Below the pieces are notes generated by a model. The model was not told the DNA's origin. It saw only the letters and a program-made list of their open reading frames with translations, and searched no databases. Made by a program: the position numbers and the translations under genes. From JAHBNG01 sp039028975 (GTDB lineage Bacteria; Chloroflexota; Anaerolineae; Caldilineales; Caldilineaceae), in assembly GCA_039028975.1 (NCBI GenBank), contig JBCCHB010000045.1, positions 1 through 64,000 on the forward strand: a DNA stretch of 64,000 nt, written 5' to 3'. Numbering within the stretch: the first letter of the stretch is position 1; the number at the start of each line of letters is the position of its first letter. Shown here one piece after another: positions 9,157-19,051 of this stretch.

Positions 9157-10965
9157 TCATTGATACGATATTGCATAACTTGCTGGCACAACGCTGATCC
9201 AACTTCTACCTGCTTTAAGTGGCACTTCCTGTCCGTTCGAGCTAAAAAATCGAGGCATGTCTCCGCCGCTATCGCTTCGCCAGCTTCCGTCAAATGCCAT
9301 TCCGTCTCGGAAAAGAATTGCACGGCCGCTTCCGAATAAATTTAATCGAATACTCAAACTCCCTAAACTATCTTCTACTATATCTGTCGTTTCATGGGAG
9401 ACATACTGGACAATTACATTTTCAAACTTGAGCTGTCCACTCCCATTTCCATCTATATGTGGTGTGCCACCTAAAAAGCGCAGATATTGTCCGTTGCCAT
9501 TATGCTGGTAGCTAACGCTGTTAATACCTGGATAGGGAATGGATATGGTCGTTGCAGGCGTCCCGCCCTCAGGGTAGGAGCCAAAGGTAAATCCGCGGAG
9601 TGCTCCTGGCTTTTCGCTTCCCCAATCAGCCAGCCAGCGGCGAAGTTTACCCGTATCAGTCCGGAGACGAGTTCGATAATCCGAACCGACGTTCGTTGTA
9701 TAGCGGCTATTAGACGGATCGTCCAGATCGATGTCCAGATAAGGAAACGGAACCTGATGCTTTAGTATATAGCGAACCGGATCACTAGCTCCCGAACAGA
9801 CCAGTCCACCATCATACAAAACGCCCATATAGTTGTTGATCAACCGGGCACTGCGAATTGGCCCAATCTGAGCGACGTCATCACCATAGAAGACACCACT
9901 AAATCGAGTAATTCCATATCCTTCCATTAAGTACTCATACATCACGTCTGCCTGGCTTGTACCCATCTGGGGGCGCGCTGCAAAATCGTTATTAATACAG
10001 ACGATCAGGGGGCGTTGGCCATTTCGGCCGCTGGGTAAGGGTAACCCTGTTAAAGGATTGATTCCCCCGGGTGTGCCAAACCCACCATTACCTGGCAGCC
10101 CCGGTGCAGGGCCAGCCACGACAGGACTTGCCTGCCCCCCCGAAGCAGCCGGGACTTGAGTCCCAGCTTGCACTGATGTCGTCTCGACCGGAAGCCCTGG
10201 GACCACCACAACAGGAATCAGGGCTGTTTCGGCTATGGTTGCGGCAGATAGTTTTACAAGTTCGCCAAAGATCCATCCAGCTTCATTCTGGTTACTCGGG
10301 CAGCAGACCTGCCACCACAGACCGTCTTCACTTTGCCCTAAGATTGTTAGAGATGCTCCTCTTGATGCTTGACCTGTTACCGAGGCGATTGTTGTCGGGC
10401 CGCTTCTTATATTGACTAGCTCTCCATCGACCTGCCCTGTCCACTCGGCGGACAGCTCGGAGCGTGGTTCTGTTTGGGCTCCTAGCCCAGATTCTTCGAC
10501 AGAATCAAGTTCTCCAACAGATTTAGATTCCTGGGGTGATGTGGATAGAAGATCTCCAACGGTTGCTCGTTGAGTCACCGTTACAGCTTGAGCAATTAGG
10601 TCTGCTACTCGCAAATTTGCATCATCGCTGATTGTCTTACGAGCAGTGAGCACATTCTGATTGGATAGATTCGTAGCGGATGAATCTGCTGTAGCACCCC
10701 GTTCATCTGTACCCATCTCCTGTTCCGCTGGAACGGCTAAGTCGGAAATGCCTACAGATAGGGACGAATTTTGACTTGTAAAGTCTGTATCATCGGTGCT
10801 TGCAGAGGATTCAGAGAATGAAGATGTATCGGCTGTAGAGCTATTCGGGGAGGAGGCAATCCAATTACATCCCACAGCAAATAAGATCTGACAAATAAAG
10901 TAAATGACAACGATGCCTATAGCCTTGACATCTAGTTGGATTTGCCCTTTGAGGCTTTTTCCCAT
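9157..10965 (-). CDS. DUF3048 domain lipoprotein with SH3-like domain
   Basis: A 602-residue exported protein. The N-terminal hydrophobic segment (about 14-33) ends in FAVGC, a plausible lipobox, followed by a Ser/Thr-rich tether (about 35-180). Residues about 183-245 form a bacterial SH3-like domain (VNIRSGPTT...W-W...GWIFGELV), often a cell-wall or ligand binder. From about 305 to the end is DUF3048 (RPLIVCINNDFAARPQMG, ADVMYEYLMEG, IGPIRSARLI), the family of YerB-like lipoproteins of unknown biochemical role. Gene is alone on its strand, flanked by the candidate origin region on its 3' side and family-A repeat A3 upstream, oriented toward it. Confidence 0.88.
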   Translation of the reverse strand: MGKSLKGQIQLDVKAIGIVVIYFICQILFAVGCNWIASSPNSSTADTSSFSESSASTDDTDFTSQNSSLSVGISDLAVPAEQEMGTDERGATADSSATNLSNQNVLTARKTISDDANLRVADLIAQAVTVTQRATVGDLLSTSPQESKSVGELDSVEESGLGAQTEPRSELSAEWTGQVDGELVNIRSGPTTIASVTGQASRGASLTILGQSEDGLWWQVCCPSNQNEAGWIFGELVKLSAATIAETALIPVVVVPGLPVETTSVQAGTQVPAASGGQASPVVAGPAPGLPGNGGFGTPGGINPLTGLPLPSGRNGQRPLIVCINNDFAARPQMGTSQADVMYEYLMEGYGITRFSGVFYGDDVAQIGPIRSARLINNYMGVLYDGGLVCSGASDPVRYILKHQVPFPYLDIDLDDPSNSRYTTNVGSDYRTRLRTDTGKLRRWLADWGSEKPGALRGFTFGSYPEGGTPATTISIPYPGINSVSYQHNGNGQYLRFLGGTPHIDGNGSGQLKFENVIVQYVSHETTDIVEDSLGSLSIRLNLFGSGRAILFRDGMAFDGSWRSDSGGDMPRFFSSNGQEVPLKAGRSWISVVPASYAISYQ

Positions 10966-11208
10966 TTCGAAGACTCCTTTATCTATTTAGATATAATGAT
11001 TTCATCTTCCTCAAACGGTTTCCATTATACCGCAACCCGTCATAGATAGTAGCAAACGCCTCTGTTGGCTCATGCTCAAGGACTCTTGGGGTAGACAGTG
11101 AGTAGGAGTGGATAAACCTTGTTCCAGCCAATGATGCTATCTCAAGAGCGGAAGTGGTTGCTGCATTGGAACGCGGCATGTATAATCAGTGCAGTGAGTG
11201 AGAAGCTT

Positions 11209-11346
11209 CGTATAGTTTGCCAGTAAGATTCTGTTCTGATTTTTGACCAATTCAACCCAAAGAAGTTCATAAAGGGAGAATATCCCCGTCTTAGCGGGGA
11301 GAGGTCACGTCTTCACAAGGGCAAGAGCTGTATCTGGCCATTCGTA
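11209..11346 (-). repeat. Family-A MITE-like repeat, copy A3
   Basis: Minus-strand ends: GAATGGCCAGATACAGCTCTTG and ...CTTACTGGCAAACTATAC. An internal hairpin CCCCGTCTTAGCGGGG is present. It lies between the divergent DUF3048 and slipin genes. Confidence 0.6.
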
Positions 11347-11373
11347 ATTGACAAGTCATAAGGAGATAATCGT

Positions 11374-12213
11374 ATGTTAGAGAGCCTGCCTGGAATTATT
11401 GTTATCGTGATAGCCATACTTGGTTTTTTGCGTTCGGCTATCAAAATTGTCCCCGAATATGAGCGTGGCGTAATCTTTCGTTTGGGTAGAGTCGTGGGCG
11501 CTAAAGGGCCTGGGCTGTTCTTTATCATTCCGGTCGTTGATCGTATGGTAAAGGTGGATCAGCGCGTTGTTACCTTGGATGTGCCAACCCAAGAAGCCAT
11601 CACCCGAGATAACGTGACTGTCAAAGTAAATGCTGTCTGCTACTTCCGCGTTTTGGATCCTGTGGACGCTGTGGTCAACGTGGCCAATTATCTGCTTGCG
11701 ACCCAACAGATCGCGCAGACTACGCTCCGCTCGGTATTAGGCCAAAGTGAACTAGATCAGTTACTGGCAGAGCGAGATGAAATCAACAACCATCTACAGC
11801 GGATCATCGACGAACAGACTGAACCGTGGGGCGTAAAAGTCAGCGTAGTTGAAGTGAAGGATGTAGAATTGCCCCAAACCATGCAGCGAGCCATGGCTCG
11901 CCAAGCAGAAGCTGAGCGCGAGAAGCGCGCCAAAATTATCCACGCTAGTGGCGAATTAGATGCATCTCAGCAGTTGGCTGAAGCGGCTAAGGCTATGTCT
12001 GCGGAGCCAGGTGCTTTACAGCTGCGTTATTTGCAGACCTTAACCGATATTAGCGCTGAAAACAACAGTACTATTATTTTCCCCTTACCCATTGATCTAT
12101 TAGGTGGTATTATGGATATCATGGGTGAAGGTGCCAATGGGTCATCTCCATCTTTACCCCAGGTCTTAACCACAAGCGGAAGTGCGACAGATACCTCCGA
12201 AACAGGTGACTAA
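11374..12213 (+). CDS. SPFH/Band 7 slipin-family membrane protein
   Basis: A 279-residue slipin. One N-terminal membrane segment (about 5-22) is followed by the SPFH domain (about 25-190) with family-typical VPEYERGVIFRLGR, GPGLFFIIPVVD and NVTVKVNAVCYFRV. An alanine/glutamate-rich coiled coil follows (about 185-225), then a short variable tail. Such proteins oligomerise on the cytoplasmic membrane face and organise membrane microdomains or regulate partner proteases. The usual NfeD-type partner gene is absent. The Shine-Dalgarno AAGGAGAT is well placed 6-8 nt before the ATG. Confidence 0.92.
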   Translation: MLESLPGIIVIVIAILGFLRSAIKIVPEYERGVIFRLGRVVGAKGPGLFFIIPVVDRMVKVDQRVVTLDVPTQEAITRDNVTVKVNAVCYFRVLDPVDAVVNVANYLLATQQIAQTTLRSVLGQSELDQLLAERDEINNHLQRIIDEQTEPWGVKVSVVEVKDVELPQTMQRAMARQAEAEREKRAKIIHASGELDASQQLAEAAKAMSAEPGALQLRYLQTLTDISAENNSTIIFPLPIDLLGGIMDIMGEGANGSSPSLPQVLTTSGSATDTSETGD

Positions 12214-12222
12214 CCTTCTCTC

Positions 12223-12356
12223 ATATGGATGGCTGGAAAAAGCTCTTGTTCTCGTGAAGACGGGATGTCCCCACAAAGGTGGGGGGCTCCTCCCTTTTCG
12301 GAATATTCCAGAGTAGAAGATTTGACAAGCGTCGGGACAAGACTTGTCAGCGTTAT
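12223..12356 (+). repeat. Family-A MITE-like repeat, copy A4
   Basis: Begins ATATGGATGGCTGGAAAAAG and ends GTCGGGACAAGACTTGTCAG with a TTATAC flank. A central CCCCACAAAGGTGGGG hairpin and the conserved CCTCCCTTTTCGGAATATTC box are present. Oriented toward the DUF971 gene 140 nt away. The open frame at 12229-12483 is repeat read-through. Confidence 0.65.
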
Positions 12357-12494
12357 ACAGAGTCCCTTAGAGAAGGCACGGAGCTACACAGCGCGGCAGA
12401 GAAGTAACCAAACTAATCTCGTTAAGCGGCATCCGGTTAACTCAGAGATTCTCAGTGTAATCTGGCAAGGTATACAGATATAGGGATTGAACCC

Positions 12495-12866
12495 GTGGAA
12501 TTGCAGAAGCGCCCCAAAAATATTACGATCGACCGAGAGAAGCAGACGATGCAGATTGATTGGGGCAATGATACTCGGGGGGATTATCCCTTGCGTTGGT
12601 TGCGGGCAAATTGTCCCTGCGCAACGTGCCGAGAGGTTAGACGTGAAGCATCCGTTGCTGTGGATGTTCTACAGTTGAATAGCGGACCCAACATAGAACC
12701 CAGCACGGAAGTGGCTCGCGCCGAGTTGGTTGGGAATTACGCGATTCGGCTAGAGTGGACGGATGGTCATGGTGCGGGTATCTTCGGTTTTGGCTCCCTA
12801 CGGGATGCTATCGCGCTGGAAAAGCTAACGCTCGATGGATCACCCATATTCAATTATATCGGTTAA
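12495..12866 (+). CDS. DUF971 (GBBH-like N-terminal domain) protein
   Basis: A 123-residue stand-alone DUF971 protein. It shows the domain's hallmarks: RPKNITIDREKQTMQIDW at the start, then YPLRWLRANCPCATCREV, whose clustered cysteines (CPCATC) resemble a metal site as in the N-terminal domain of gamma-butyrobetaine hydroxylase, and the final GIFGFGSLRDA. In other bacteria similar small proteins are linked to Fe-S carrier (Mrp/ApbC) genes; none is seen here. The GTG start is chosen because it begins the conserved region and TAGGGA lies about 8 nt upstream. Confidence 0.88.
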   Translation: MELQKRPKNITIDREKQTMQIDWGNDTRGDYPLRWLRANCPCATCREVRREASVAVDVLQLNSGPNIEPSTEVARAELVGNYAIRLEWTDGHGAGIFGFGSLRDAIALEKLTLDGSPIFNYIG

Positions 12867-12900
12867 GGCTTTATACCGTTGATGCATAATTATACGAACC

Positions 12901-12935
12901 GTTCGTAGGGTTTGAACTGTCAAATCCTTACGAAC
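12901..12935. terminator. Hairpin after the DUF971 gene
   Basis: GTTCGTAGGGTTTGA and TCAAATCCTTACGAAC form a 15-16 bp stem with one bulge around ACTG, 35 nt past the stop codon. It lacks a long T-run, so termination is only probable. Confidence 0.45.
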
Positions 12936-12977
12936 TTAGTAACTCCTACAAACTATACTATCATTAGCTAGGCTACT

Positions 12978-14222
12978 ATGAAATCAGATATTGATCGACT
13001 GATGTTCGAGCGTGAATTAGATGCACTCTTGGTTATTGGGGACTCGGACGGGAACTCAGTGATGAACTATCTCACTGGTGGTGGGCATTTGGAAGGTGCA
13101 CTGATTGTTAAAAAGCGAAATGAAGCGGCCGTCCTCTACCATGGCTCTATGGAGCGGGATACCGCTGCAGAAACAGGTCTACAGCTTATTGATCGAGGCG
13201 TGGCCCACAACCGGTACCAGTTGATTCAAGAACATGATGGGGATCACTTGGCCGCAGATCAGGCCTATATGATACGGGTGTTGCAGGAACAGCAGGTGAG
13301 CGGACGTATTGGCATCTATGGTCAGTACGATGCCGGTGAGGCGTGGGCGTTGCTCAACGGTTTACAGACGCAGGCACCTCAAAGTGGTCTCGACATCGAG
13401 CTAGTAGGGGAATATGATGATTCCCTCTTTACGATTGCACAGGAGACCAAAGACAGTGATGAACTGGCCGAGTTGCAAGAGGCAGGTCGCCTAACTTGCC
13501 TCGTGGTTGGCGAGGTGCAGGCGTTTATCCAGAAACACAAAACCCAAGAAGAGAAGGTGATTCAAGAGGACGGAAGCCCCTTAACCATCGGCCATGTCAA
13601 GCGATTTATGCGGGAACGCCTATTTTTCTATGGACTTGATGATCACAACGCGACGATATTCAGCCAGGGACGAGATGCTGGGGTACCCCACAATCGAGGT
13701 AACGAAGAGATGCCGCTACGTCTGGGGCAAGCCATTATCTTTGATATCTTTCCCCAACGCGAGAGTGGATACTATCATGATATGACGCGCACATGGTGCT
13801 TGGGCTACGCACCACCTGAAGTGGAAAGTGCCTGGGAGCAGACAAAGGAGGTATTTGATCGGGCTATGGAGATGTTTAAAGTCGGCATGCCCTGTCGAGA
13901 TCTTCAGCTAATGACCTGTGACTATTATGAGAAATTGGGACACCCAACTGTTTTGAACAAGCCGGGGATCCAAGAAGGGTATGTACATAGCTTAGGACAC
14001 GGAATCGGGCTAAATATTCATGAAGATCCACGTCTCACTCATGCCAAGAATTACGACAACAAATTGCAGCCAGGCCACGTTATTACTGTAGAGCCAGGAC
14101 TCTACTATCCAGACAAGGGCTTTGGCGTCCGGATCGAAGATGCGGTCGCACTAGACGAAAACGGTGATCTCATCTGGTTGACCGACTACCCCTATGATCT
14201 GGTTATTCCGATGAACGGGTAA
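12978..14222 (+). CDS. M24 family metallopeptidase (Xaa-Pro peptidase-like)
   Basis: A 414-residue pita-bread metallopeptidase. The N-terminal creatinase-like domain (about 1-160) contains SVMNYLTGGGHLEG. The C-terminal catalytic domain has the five-ligand dimetal site: D in IIFDIFPQ and in YYHDMTRTW (about 265-275), H in SLGHGIGLNIHE (about 345-352), E in VEPGLYYP and E in VRIEDAV (about 375-390). The family removes N-terminal residues before proline or cleaves dipeptides. No signal peptide, so cytoplasmic. The last 20 nt overlap the 3' end of the convergent S41 peptidase gene. Confidence 0.92.
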   Translation: MKSDIDRLMFERELDALLVIGDSDGNSVMNYLTGGGHLEGALIVKKRNEAAVLYHGSMERDTAAETGLQLIDRGVAHNRYQLIQEHDGDHLAADQAYMIRVLQEQQVSGRIGIYGQYDAGEAWALLNGLQTQAPQSGLDIELVGEYDDSLFTIAQETKDSDELAELQEAGRLTCLVVGEVQAFIQKHKTQEEKVIQEDGSPLTIGHVKRFMRERLFFYGLDDHNATIFSQGRDAGVPHNRGNEEMPLRLGQAIIFDIFPQRESGYYHDMTRTWCLGYAPPEVESAWEQTKEVFDRAMEMFKVGMPCRDLQLMTCDYYEKLGHPTVLNKPGIQEGYVHSLGHGIGLNIHEDPRLTHAKNYDNKLQPGHVITVEPGLYYPDKGFGVRIEDAVALDENGDLIWLTDYPYDLVIPMNG

Positions 14223-17091
14223 CCTGAATATCCACATAATCAATTGCCACCCAGCCACTGTCCCCATCGTCTAGATGATTCACTAGCAGCCGAACCCACC
14301 CGCCATCACGGCTGAAATCGATTACATCGTACTGAGCACCTACGCCAATATAGCCAACGACTTCTGAACGGGTTGTTGGTCCTGCACGCACTCGTAGACG
14401 CCCCCCTCTGGTAACCACGGTTGCGATGCCCAATCTGTCTACTGGTGGTTTAGCCCGCGAACCAGGGTTTTGTGCGTTTTGCAGCATACTGGCTACCGTC
14501 GACGCTTCTAGTCCTGCTTCTGATTCTGCTTCTGAAATTGCCCTTTGGCGCTGCAACGTATCGATTATCTCTTGGATCGGATTCGATTCGCGCACGACTT
14601 TGAGGGTGTAGCTGCCTCCTTCTTGATCTCGAAATGTACCGGCCTCAACCACAATGGTCGTCGTGTTATCAATTAAGAGCTTTTCAATTGACGAAAAACG
14701 AGCGTTCACTACAGCCGAATCATCATTTTCAACGAGCAGCGCACCATTTTTTGAATAGACACGTAATATAGTATCGATGGTCGGATCTGTACCAGCTAAC
14801 GTCAAATTGATAATATCTCCCTTAGCAACTGGTAGCGAATACTGGGTTCTTCGCCCAGGTTCAAATCCGCCAGAGATCTCTTCACCAATGGCAATACGCC
14901 CCCCTTCAACAACCGCGACATCTTCACTATCAAGATAAGCTGTTGCTGCTTCTAAAACAGGATCACCATCACTGAAGAGGGTCTTAAGATTGACAGGAAC
15001 TTGTATATGGGGGGCAACTCCGCGCCCTTCGATATGGATCCTCCCATTCACGTCAACAGCCCGCCCTGCAGTGAATTGTATCCGCTCGTCTTCTGGCATG
15101 ATAAAGACATCAATACTCCCCCCTAAACCTGCCGTAGGATATTGGCCAACAATCACGGCACGGTCATCAATGGTCATATTGTAGCTAAAAAATTCGCAGG
15201 CACTGTTGCAGTTTGGCCCAATGAGTACGGCAATATTCGAGCTGTAGCGTAAATTTTCTGGTGGTAAGAAATACTGATCAACTGAACGTTCATCAAAATA
15301 AAAGCCATTGCTCTCTGCATTGTATCGACCAGCATTCCCGAGCATATGCTCGGAATCAAAGAAGTAAGCCGCCATCTGATCCGCCAGAAAGCCACTGCCT
15401 CCTGAATTTTGACGCATATCAATAAGCAATCCGGGAGCATTCAGTTCATTCAATGTACGGATCAATCGCTCCCAAAGTTGGATGGTCAGTAGTTCATTGT
15501 CAGAAAAACGGTAAATTTTCACGTAGACGTAACCAGAATCGAGCGACTTGTACTCGAGAGGTAGCTCATACCCAGTAAGGCCATTTCGCATGGACGAGAA
15601 ACGGAAGCTTGCGTCTTCGGCAATGGCTTTCAGCGTTACCGTACGGGTCGCTGTTGCATCTGGGTTGAGAAATGTCAATGTTCGACTCTCTCCCAGTGGC
15701 ATGCGAACAATATAGCGCAATTGCTGTAACCGCTGCACATGGTCGGTACTGAATGGGGCCGACCAAGGCTCCACTGCGTCGAGCGCAGAAGCCACAGCCT
15801 CCTCTTCTATTTGGACAATTTCTGCCCCAATCTGAATGCCCGCCTCTGCCGCAGGCCCATTTTCGGTCAGAAAGTGGACCACAACTCGCCCATCATTCAA
15901 TTCCCTTAAAGCCATACCTAATCCTCCGGCTGTTGCCCGTCGAAACTCATTCGAGATGAATGGACCACTCATGTGTCCATCAGGGATTGAGGTAATAAAA
16001 TCGCGCAGGGCTCGCCGATATTCCCGCGAGTCGCTTTCAGTAGTCGCTTGCACAAACCGTGGGCGAAACTGGTCACTCAGTTCATCCCAATCAATCGACT
16101 TAAAGTCGGTGAAAGCATATTCTCGGCGTAGTTTATTGAGCATTGCATCGAAGGCTCCATCATAAGGCAGGGCAGAAAAATCTTCCGTAACGGAACTTTG
16201 GGGTTCAATTAGATCCACCCTAGGATAGCGAGAACGATCGAAGGTAAAAGGCTCAGTGTCCATGTCAACTAGTGTATAGCCTTGGGGCAGTAGAGCGATT
16301 GGATCATCTTCGGTAAAGAGCAGCTCGTCCTCACCAAAGCCGGTAGGGAACCCTTGTCCATTATCCTTAGCATAAACAATAAAGGTACCCCCAACAATCT
16401 CTCTGCGAGTAGATATGTCACTGCTGACCCTGGTTGAGGCGTAAGCGGTTGACCACCCTCCCCCAAAGAGATCTCTCCGTTCCAAAAAGGGATCACCAAA
16501 TGTATTGGTCCAATAGGCAACCGCAAATACCATAACACCAGTATCATCTGAGCCATTATTGTCCACATCGCGGCGCGTCCCTTGGGGTTCAACAGGTAAA
16601 GAGATGGTGTAGGAAAAGGGTGAGGTGTAGAAGTCGGACGTGATCTGTCCTAGGGTCTGGGACTCGACAGGAAATATAAAGTGCTCATTGCGGTCAATAA
16701 AGCCAGCCTGATCTTCCAAAATCACCATGGGTGCCGCAACGCCAGTGGTAAAGAATGCATAGCTATAGGAAACTTGTCCAACGATCTGAACGGGTCCCCC
16801 TTCTTCATTGAGCACAGTTACTGTCTCTAGTTCGGCTCCTTCTTGGCTGCTTTGGGCACCCACCGAGGGAGCAGAAACGATTTGTCCCCAGCTTACTGTG
16901 AGAAAAAAAGCACTCAATAACAGTCGCCCTAGCGGTCTCAGTCGCCTCAAATCATTCCTAGGTACTTGTATTAGGAGCTGATGTCGTGAGAACCATGGGG
17001 AACCAGTGGCAAATGGTAACAGCCAACAAATCAAATGAGGCTGGCTAACAAAAGGCGGGCTTAAACAACGAGATGGTGCAGTTCGAATCAT
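14203..17091 (-). CDS. Secreted S41 peptidase with PDZ, PPC-like and SH3 domains
   Basis: A 962-residue exported protease. It has a signal peptide ending near SVGAQ, a large N-terminal region, a PDZ-like segment (about 385-470), an S41 core (about 500-720) with LLIDMRQNSGGSG and the nucleophile region CNSACEFF near 630, a pre-peptidase-type beta domain (about 740-860) and a C-terminal SH3 domain (about 895-955, LRVRAGPTTRSEVVG). The Lys of CtpA-type dyads is not seen where expected (GQYPTAGLGGS), so it is closer to the tricorn/S41B type. Its ATG overlaps the epimerase stop (ATGA). A TTG at 16950 with AGGA upstream would give a neater signal peptide and may be the true start. Confidence 0.85.
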   Translation of the reverse strand: MIRTAPSRCLSPPFVSQPHLICWLLPFATGSPWFSRHQLLIQVPRNDLRRLRPLGRLLLSAFFLTVSWGQIVSAPSVGAQSSQEGAELETVTVLNEEGGPVQIVGQVSYSYAFFTTGVAAPMVILEDQAGFIDRNEHFIFPVESQTLGQITSDFYTSPFSYTISLPVEPQGTRRDVDNNGSDDTGVMVFAVAYWTNTFGDPFLERRDLFGGGWSTAYASTRVSSDISTRREIVGGTFIVYAKDNGQGFPTGFGEDELLFTEDDPIALLPQGYTLVDMDTEPFTFDRSRYPRVDLIEPQSSVTEDFSALPYDGAFDAMLNKLRREYAFTDFKSIDWDELSDQFRPRFVQATTESDSREYRRALRDFITSIPDGHMSGPFISNEFRRATAGGLGMALRELNDGRVVVHFLTENGPAAEAGIQIGAEIVQIEEEAVASALDAVEPWSAPFSTDHVQRLQQLRYIVRMPLGESRTLTFLNPDATATRTVTLKAIAEDASFRFSSMRNGLTGYELPLEYKSLDSGYVYVKIYRFSDNELLTIQLWERLIRTLNELNAPGLLIDMRQNSGGSGFLADQMAAYFFDSEHMLGNAGRYNAESNGFYFDERSVDQYFLPPENLRYSSNIAVLIGPNCNSACEFFSYNMTIDDRAVIVGQYPTAGLGGSIDVFIMPEDERIQFTAGRAVDVNGRIHIEGRGVAPHIQVPVNLKTLFSDGDPVLEAATAYLDSEDVAVVEGGRIAIGEEISGGFEPGRRTQYSLPVAKGDIINLTLAGTDPTIDTILRVYSKNGALLVENDDSAVVNARFSSIEKLLIDNTTTIVVEAGTFRDQEGGSYTLKVVRESNPIQEIIDTLQRQRAISEAESEAGLEASTVASMLQNAQNPGSRAKPPVDRLGIATVVTRGGRLRVRAGPTTRSEVVGYIGVGAQYDVIDFSRDGGWVRLLVNHLDDGDSGWVAIDYVDIQVTRSSE

Positions 17092-18095
17092 ATATTTGAT
17101 TCCGCAGTTGATTGGGGGTTTAAATTGACCATTCTTTCTTGTTCATACTGAACAACATCTTTCAGAATTTGGGTGAGATCTTTTTGCGCTTGCCACGAAA
17201 CTGTCCGGTGAAGCTTTTCAGTATTGGGCACACGACGACGCATATCTTCAAAACCAGGAGCGTATGCTTCACTATAAGGAATATACTTTATCTTAGAGCT
17301 AGAGTTGGCTACATCTATAACAGATTGGGCAAGTTGGTTGATGGTTATCTCATGGCTGCTCCCAATATTATAGACTTGGCCAGCCGTCTTGTCTGGTGAA
17401 TCTAGCAATGCCACCAGTGCACGTACGGTATCATGAACATGGCAAAAACAGCGGCTCTGCTCCCCATCGCCGAAGACTGTAATGGGTTCAGCGCGCAGTG
17501 CTTGCCGGACAAAGCGCGGGATTACCATGCCGTAGCGTCCCGTCTGTCCTGGGCCAACAGTATTGAAAAAACGGACAATTGTGACAGGAAGATTGTGCTC
17601 TCTATGGGCGGCCAGACCCAAAAATTCATCTAGCAACTTACTGGCGGCATAGCACCAGCGGCTGCGGCTCGATGGCCCCATAAGAATATCATCCTCTTCA
17701 CTAAAGGGAATTTTCGTCCCTTTGCCATATACTTCGCTAGTACTGGCAATCAAGGTACGACAGCGATATCGGCGGGCTGCATCCAGCACGGCATGGGTGC
17801 CCAATACATTTGTCTCAATGGTTGCAGTTGGCTCTTCGACCACTAACATAACGCCTACTGCTGCTGCGAGATGAACAATCGCGTCTGCCGTACTGGCTAA
17901 CCTATCTAATACCAGTTCATTATTCAGATTATCAATGGCAAAAGAAAAATTAGGATGGGGAATGAACTCGTTGATATTGTCAAGCGTCCCAGTCGACATG
18001 TTATCCATAATGGCGACTTTATCGCCTCTTGCCAACAGTGTTCGGGTTAGATGGCTACCAATGAAGCCTGCACCACCTGTAATTAGAATCTGCAC
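17088..18095 (-). CDS. NAD-dependent nucleotide-sugar epimerase/dehydratase
   Basis: A 335-residue extended short-chain dehydrogenase. The NAD motif GGAGFIG sits at residues 7-13, and the catalytic YAASK (YxxxK) near 147 is preceded by STSEVYG. The SDR-typical RFFNTVGPGQ and a C-terminal nucleotide-sugar region with FEDMRRRVPN follow; the latter resembles UDP-glucuronate decarboxylase and UDP-glucose 4-epimerase relatives. It probably makes an activated sugar for surface glycans, but the substrate cannot be fixed. No glycosyltransferase genes are nearby. Translationally coupled by a 4-nt overlap to the S41 peptidase, an unusual pairing. Confidence 0.87.
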   Translation of the reverse strand: MQILITGGAGFIGSHLTRTLLARGDKVAIMDNMSTGTLDNINEFIPHPNFSFAIDNLNNELVLDRLASTADAIVHLAAAVGVMLVVEEPTATIETNVLGTHAVLDAARRYRCRTLIASTSEVYGKGTKIPFSEEDDILMGPSSRSRWCYAASKLLDEFLGLAAHREHNLPVTIVRFFNTVGPGQTGRYGMVIPRFVRQALRAEPITVFGDGEQSRCFCHVHDTVRALVALLDSPDKTAGQVYNIGSSHEITINQLAQSVIDVANSSSKIKYIPYSEAYAPGFEDMRRRVPNTEKLHRTVSWQAQKDLTQILKDVVQYEQERMVNLNPQSTAESNI

Positions 18096-18937
18096 CGTAG
18101 ACCTACTTTCATGAGGAATTTCTATTTCAGCCTCTTAGCCCATTTGCTCCGTTGTGTATTGTGAGTCGTATGGCCGTCAAGTCAATCTGCCTAGAACGGG
18201 CTGTCCGGAGCCTGCCTAGATTGTATTTATCGCATTGAGGCTACTGGTATTGTGTTTCGTTGTATCGATAAACGAACATCTCAATATTTGGGTGGCAGTG
18301 TAGCTATGGCAGTAGATTGTAAGCTGCGGAGCGAGGACTCGCTACTTCGACTGACTTATTCTGACTAGTACAGAGCGACCTAAAAGAAACCAGGGTTTTG
18401 AAGACCCAATTTCAGAGTGGTTCCAGGTTAAAACCCTGGTTTCTAACTCTCGGTCTATTTGAGCCGTCGTGTACTAGGCTGTAATGGGCAATTGCCAGCC
18501 GCCATCAAAACCTATTGACTCGCCAGTTAAATTGAATTGAATAGTGACTGGCGTTCGATACCAATTTCTCTACGGCTGCTTACTTATACTGATTTAGAAA
18601 ATATTATAGCTCAACCTGATTCTGAGGATAAATTGATTTGATACAGTTTTCAGAAAAGATATGTATCCACTGACTCCTTAAATTACACAAATTAAGGGGA
18701 AAGTTATTTGAGTAAGTGTCCCCTTCAGTGGCTCGAAATGACAGTTTGTAACTTAAGGGCTAAAAGAATCTGCCCGCCTATATACGAAAACGGAGTGCAT
18801 AGGTACATTGAACCTAGACGTGCATATCCTCCATGCGAACAACTGATTTTATTCACTACAGTTAACTAGGTATATAATAATTTGGTCGTCCACAATCACT
18901 TGGGCGTTAGGACATTAGGTAATCTCGCTTTTATTTT
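18096..18937. other. Gene-free interval with hairpin D1 and C-type fragment
   Basis: About 840 nt with no credible gene. It holds the inverted repeat D1 (18385-18444) and a short fragment resembling family C (about 18728-18755, GGCTCGAAATGACAGTTTG). The epimerase promoter must be at the left end. I see nothing else. Confidence 0.6.
18385..18444. repeat. Family-D inverted repeat, copy D1
   Basis: Perfect 15-bp arms AGAAACCAGGGTTTT and AAAACCCTGGTTTCT around 30 nt. Arms closely resemble those of D2 at 25333-25428 (AGAAACCGAGTTTTT). Confidence 0.75.
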
Positions 18938-19051
18938 ATAGATGGCCAGAAGGGCTTGTTCCTATGAAGTGGTGGATGTCTCCCCTCTTCGGAATTATTC
19001 AGGGCCGATGGGACAAGAGTCAGGGCACGATTTTTCTGGCGAAGTATATAT
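18938..19051 (+). repeat. Family-A MITE-like repeat, copy A5
   Basis: Begins TATAGATGGCCAGAAGGGCTTG, carries CTCTTCGGAATTATTC centrally and ends GGCACGATTTTTCTGGCGAAGTATATA. Its right end abuts, and supplies the A of, the ATG at 19050, the likely start of the CHAT-like gene. Confidence 0.7.

Noticed and set aside
12229..12483. 84-residue open frame after the slipin gene
   Set aside because: Its first half is the coding read of repeat A4, and there is no start signal.
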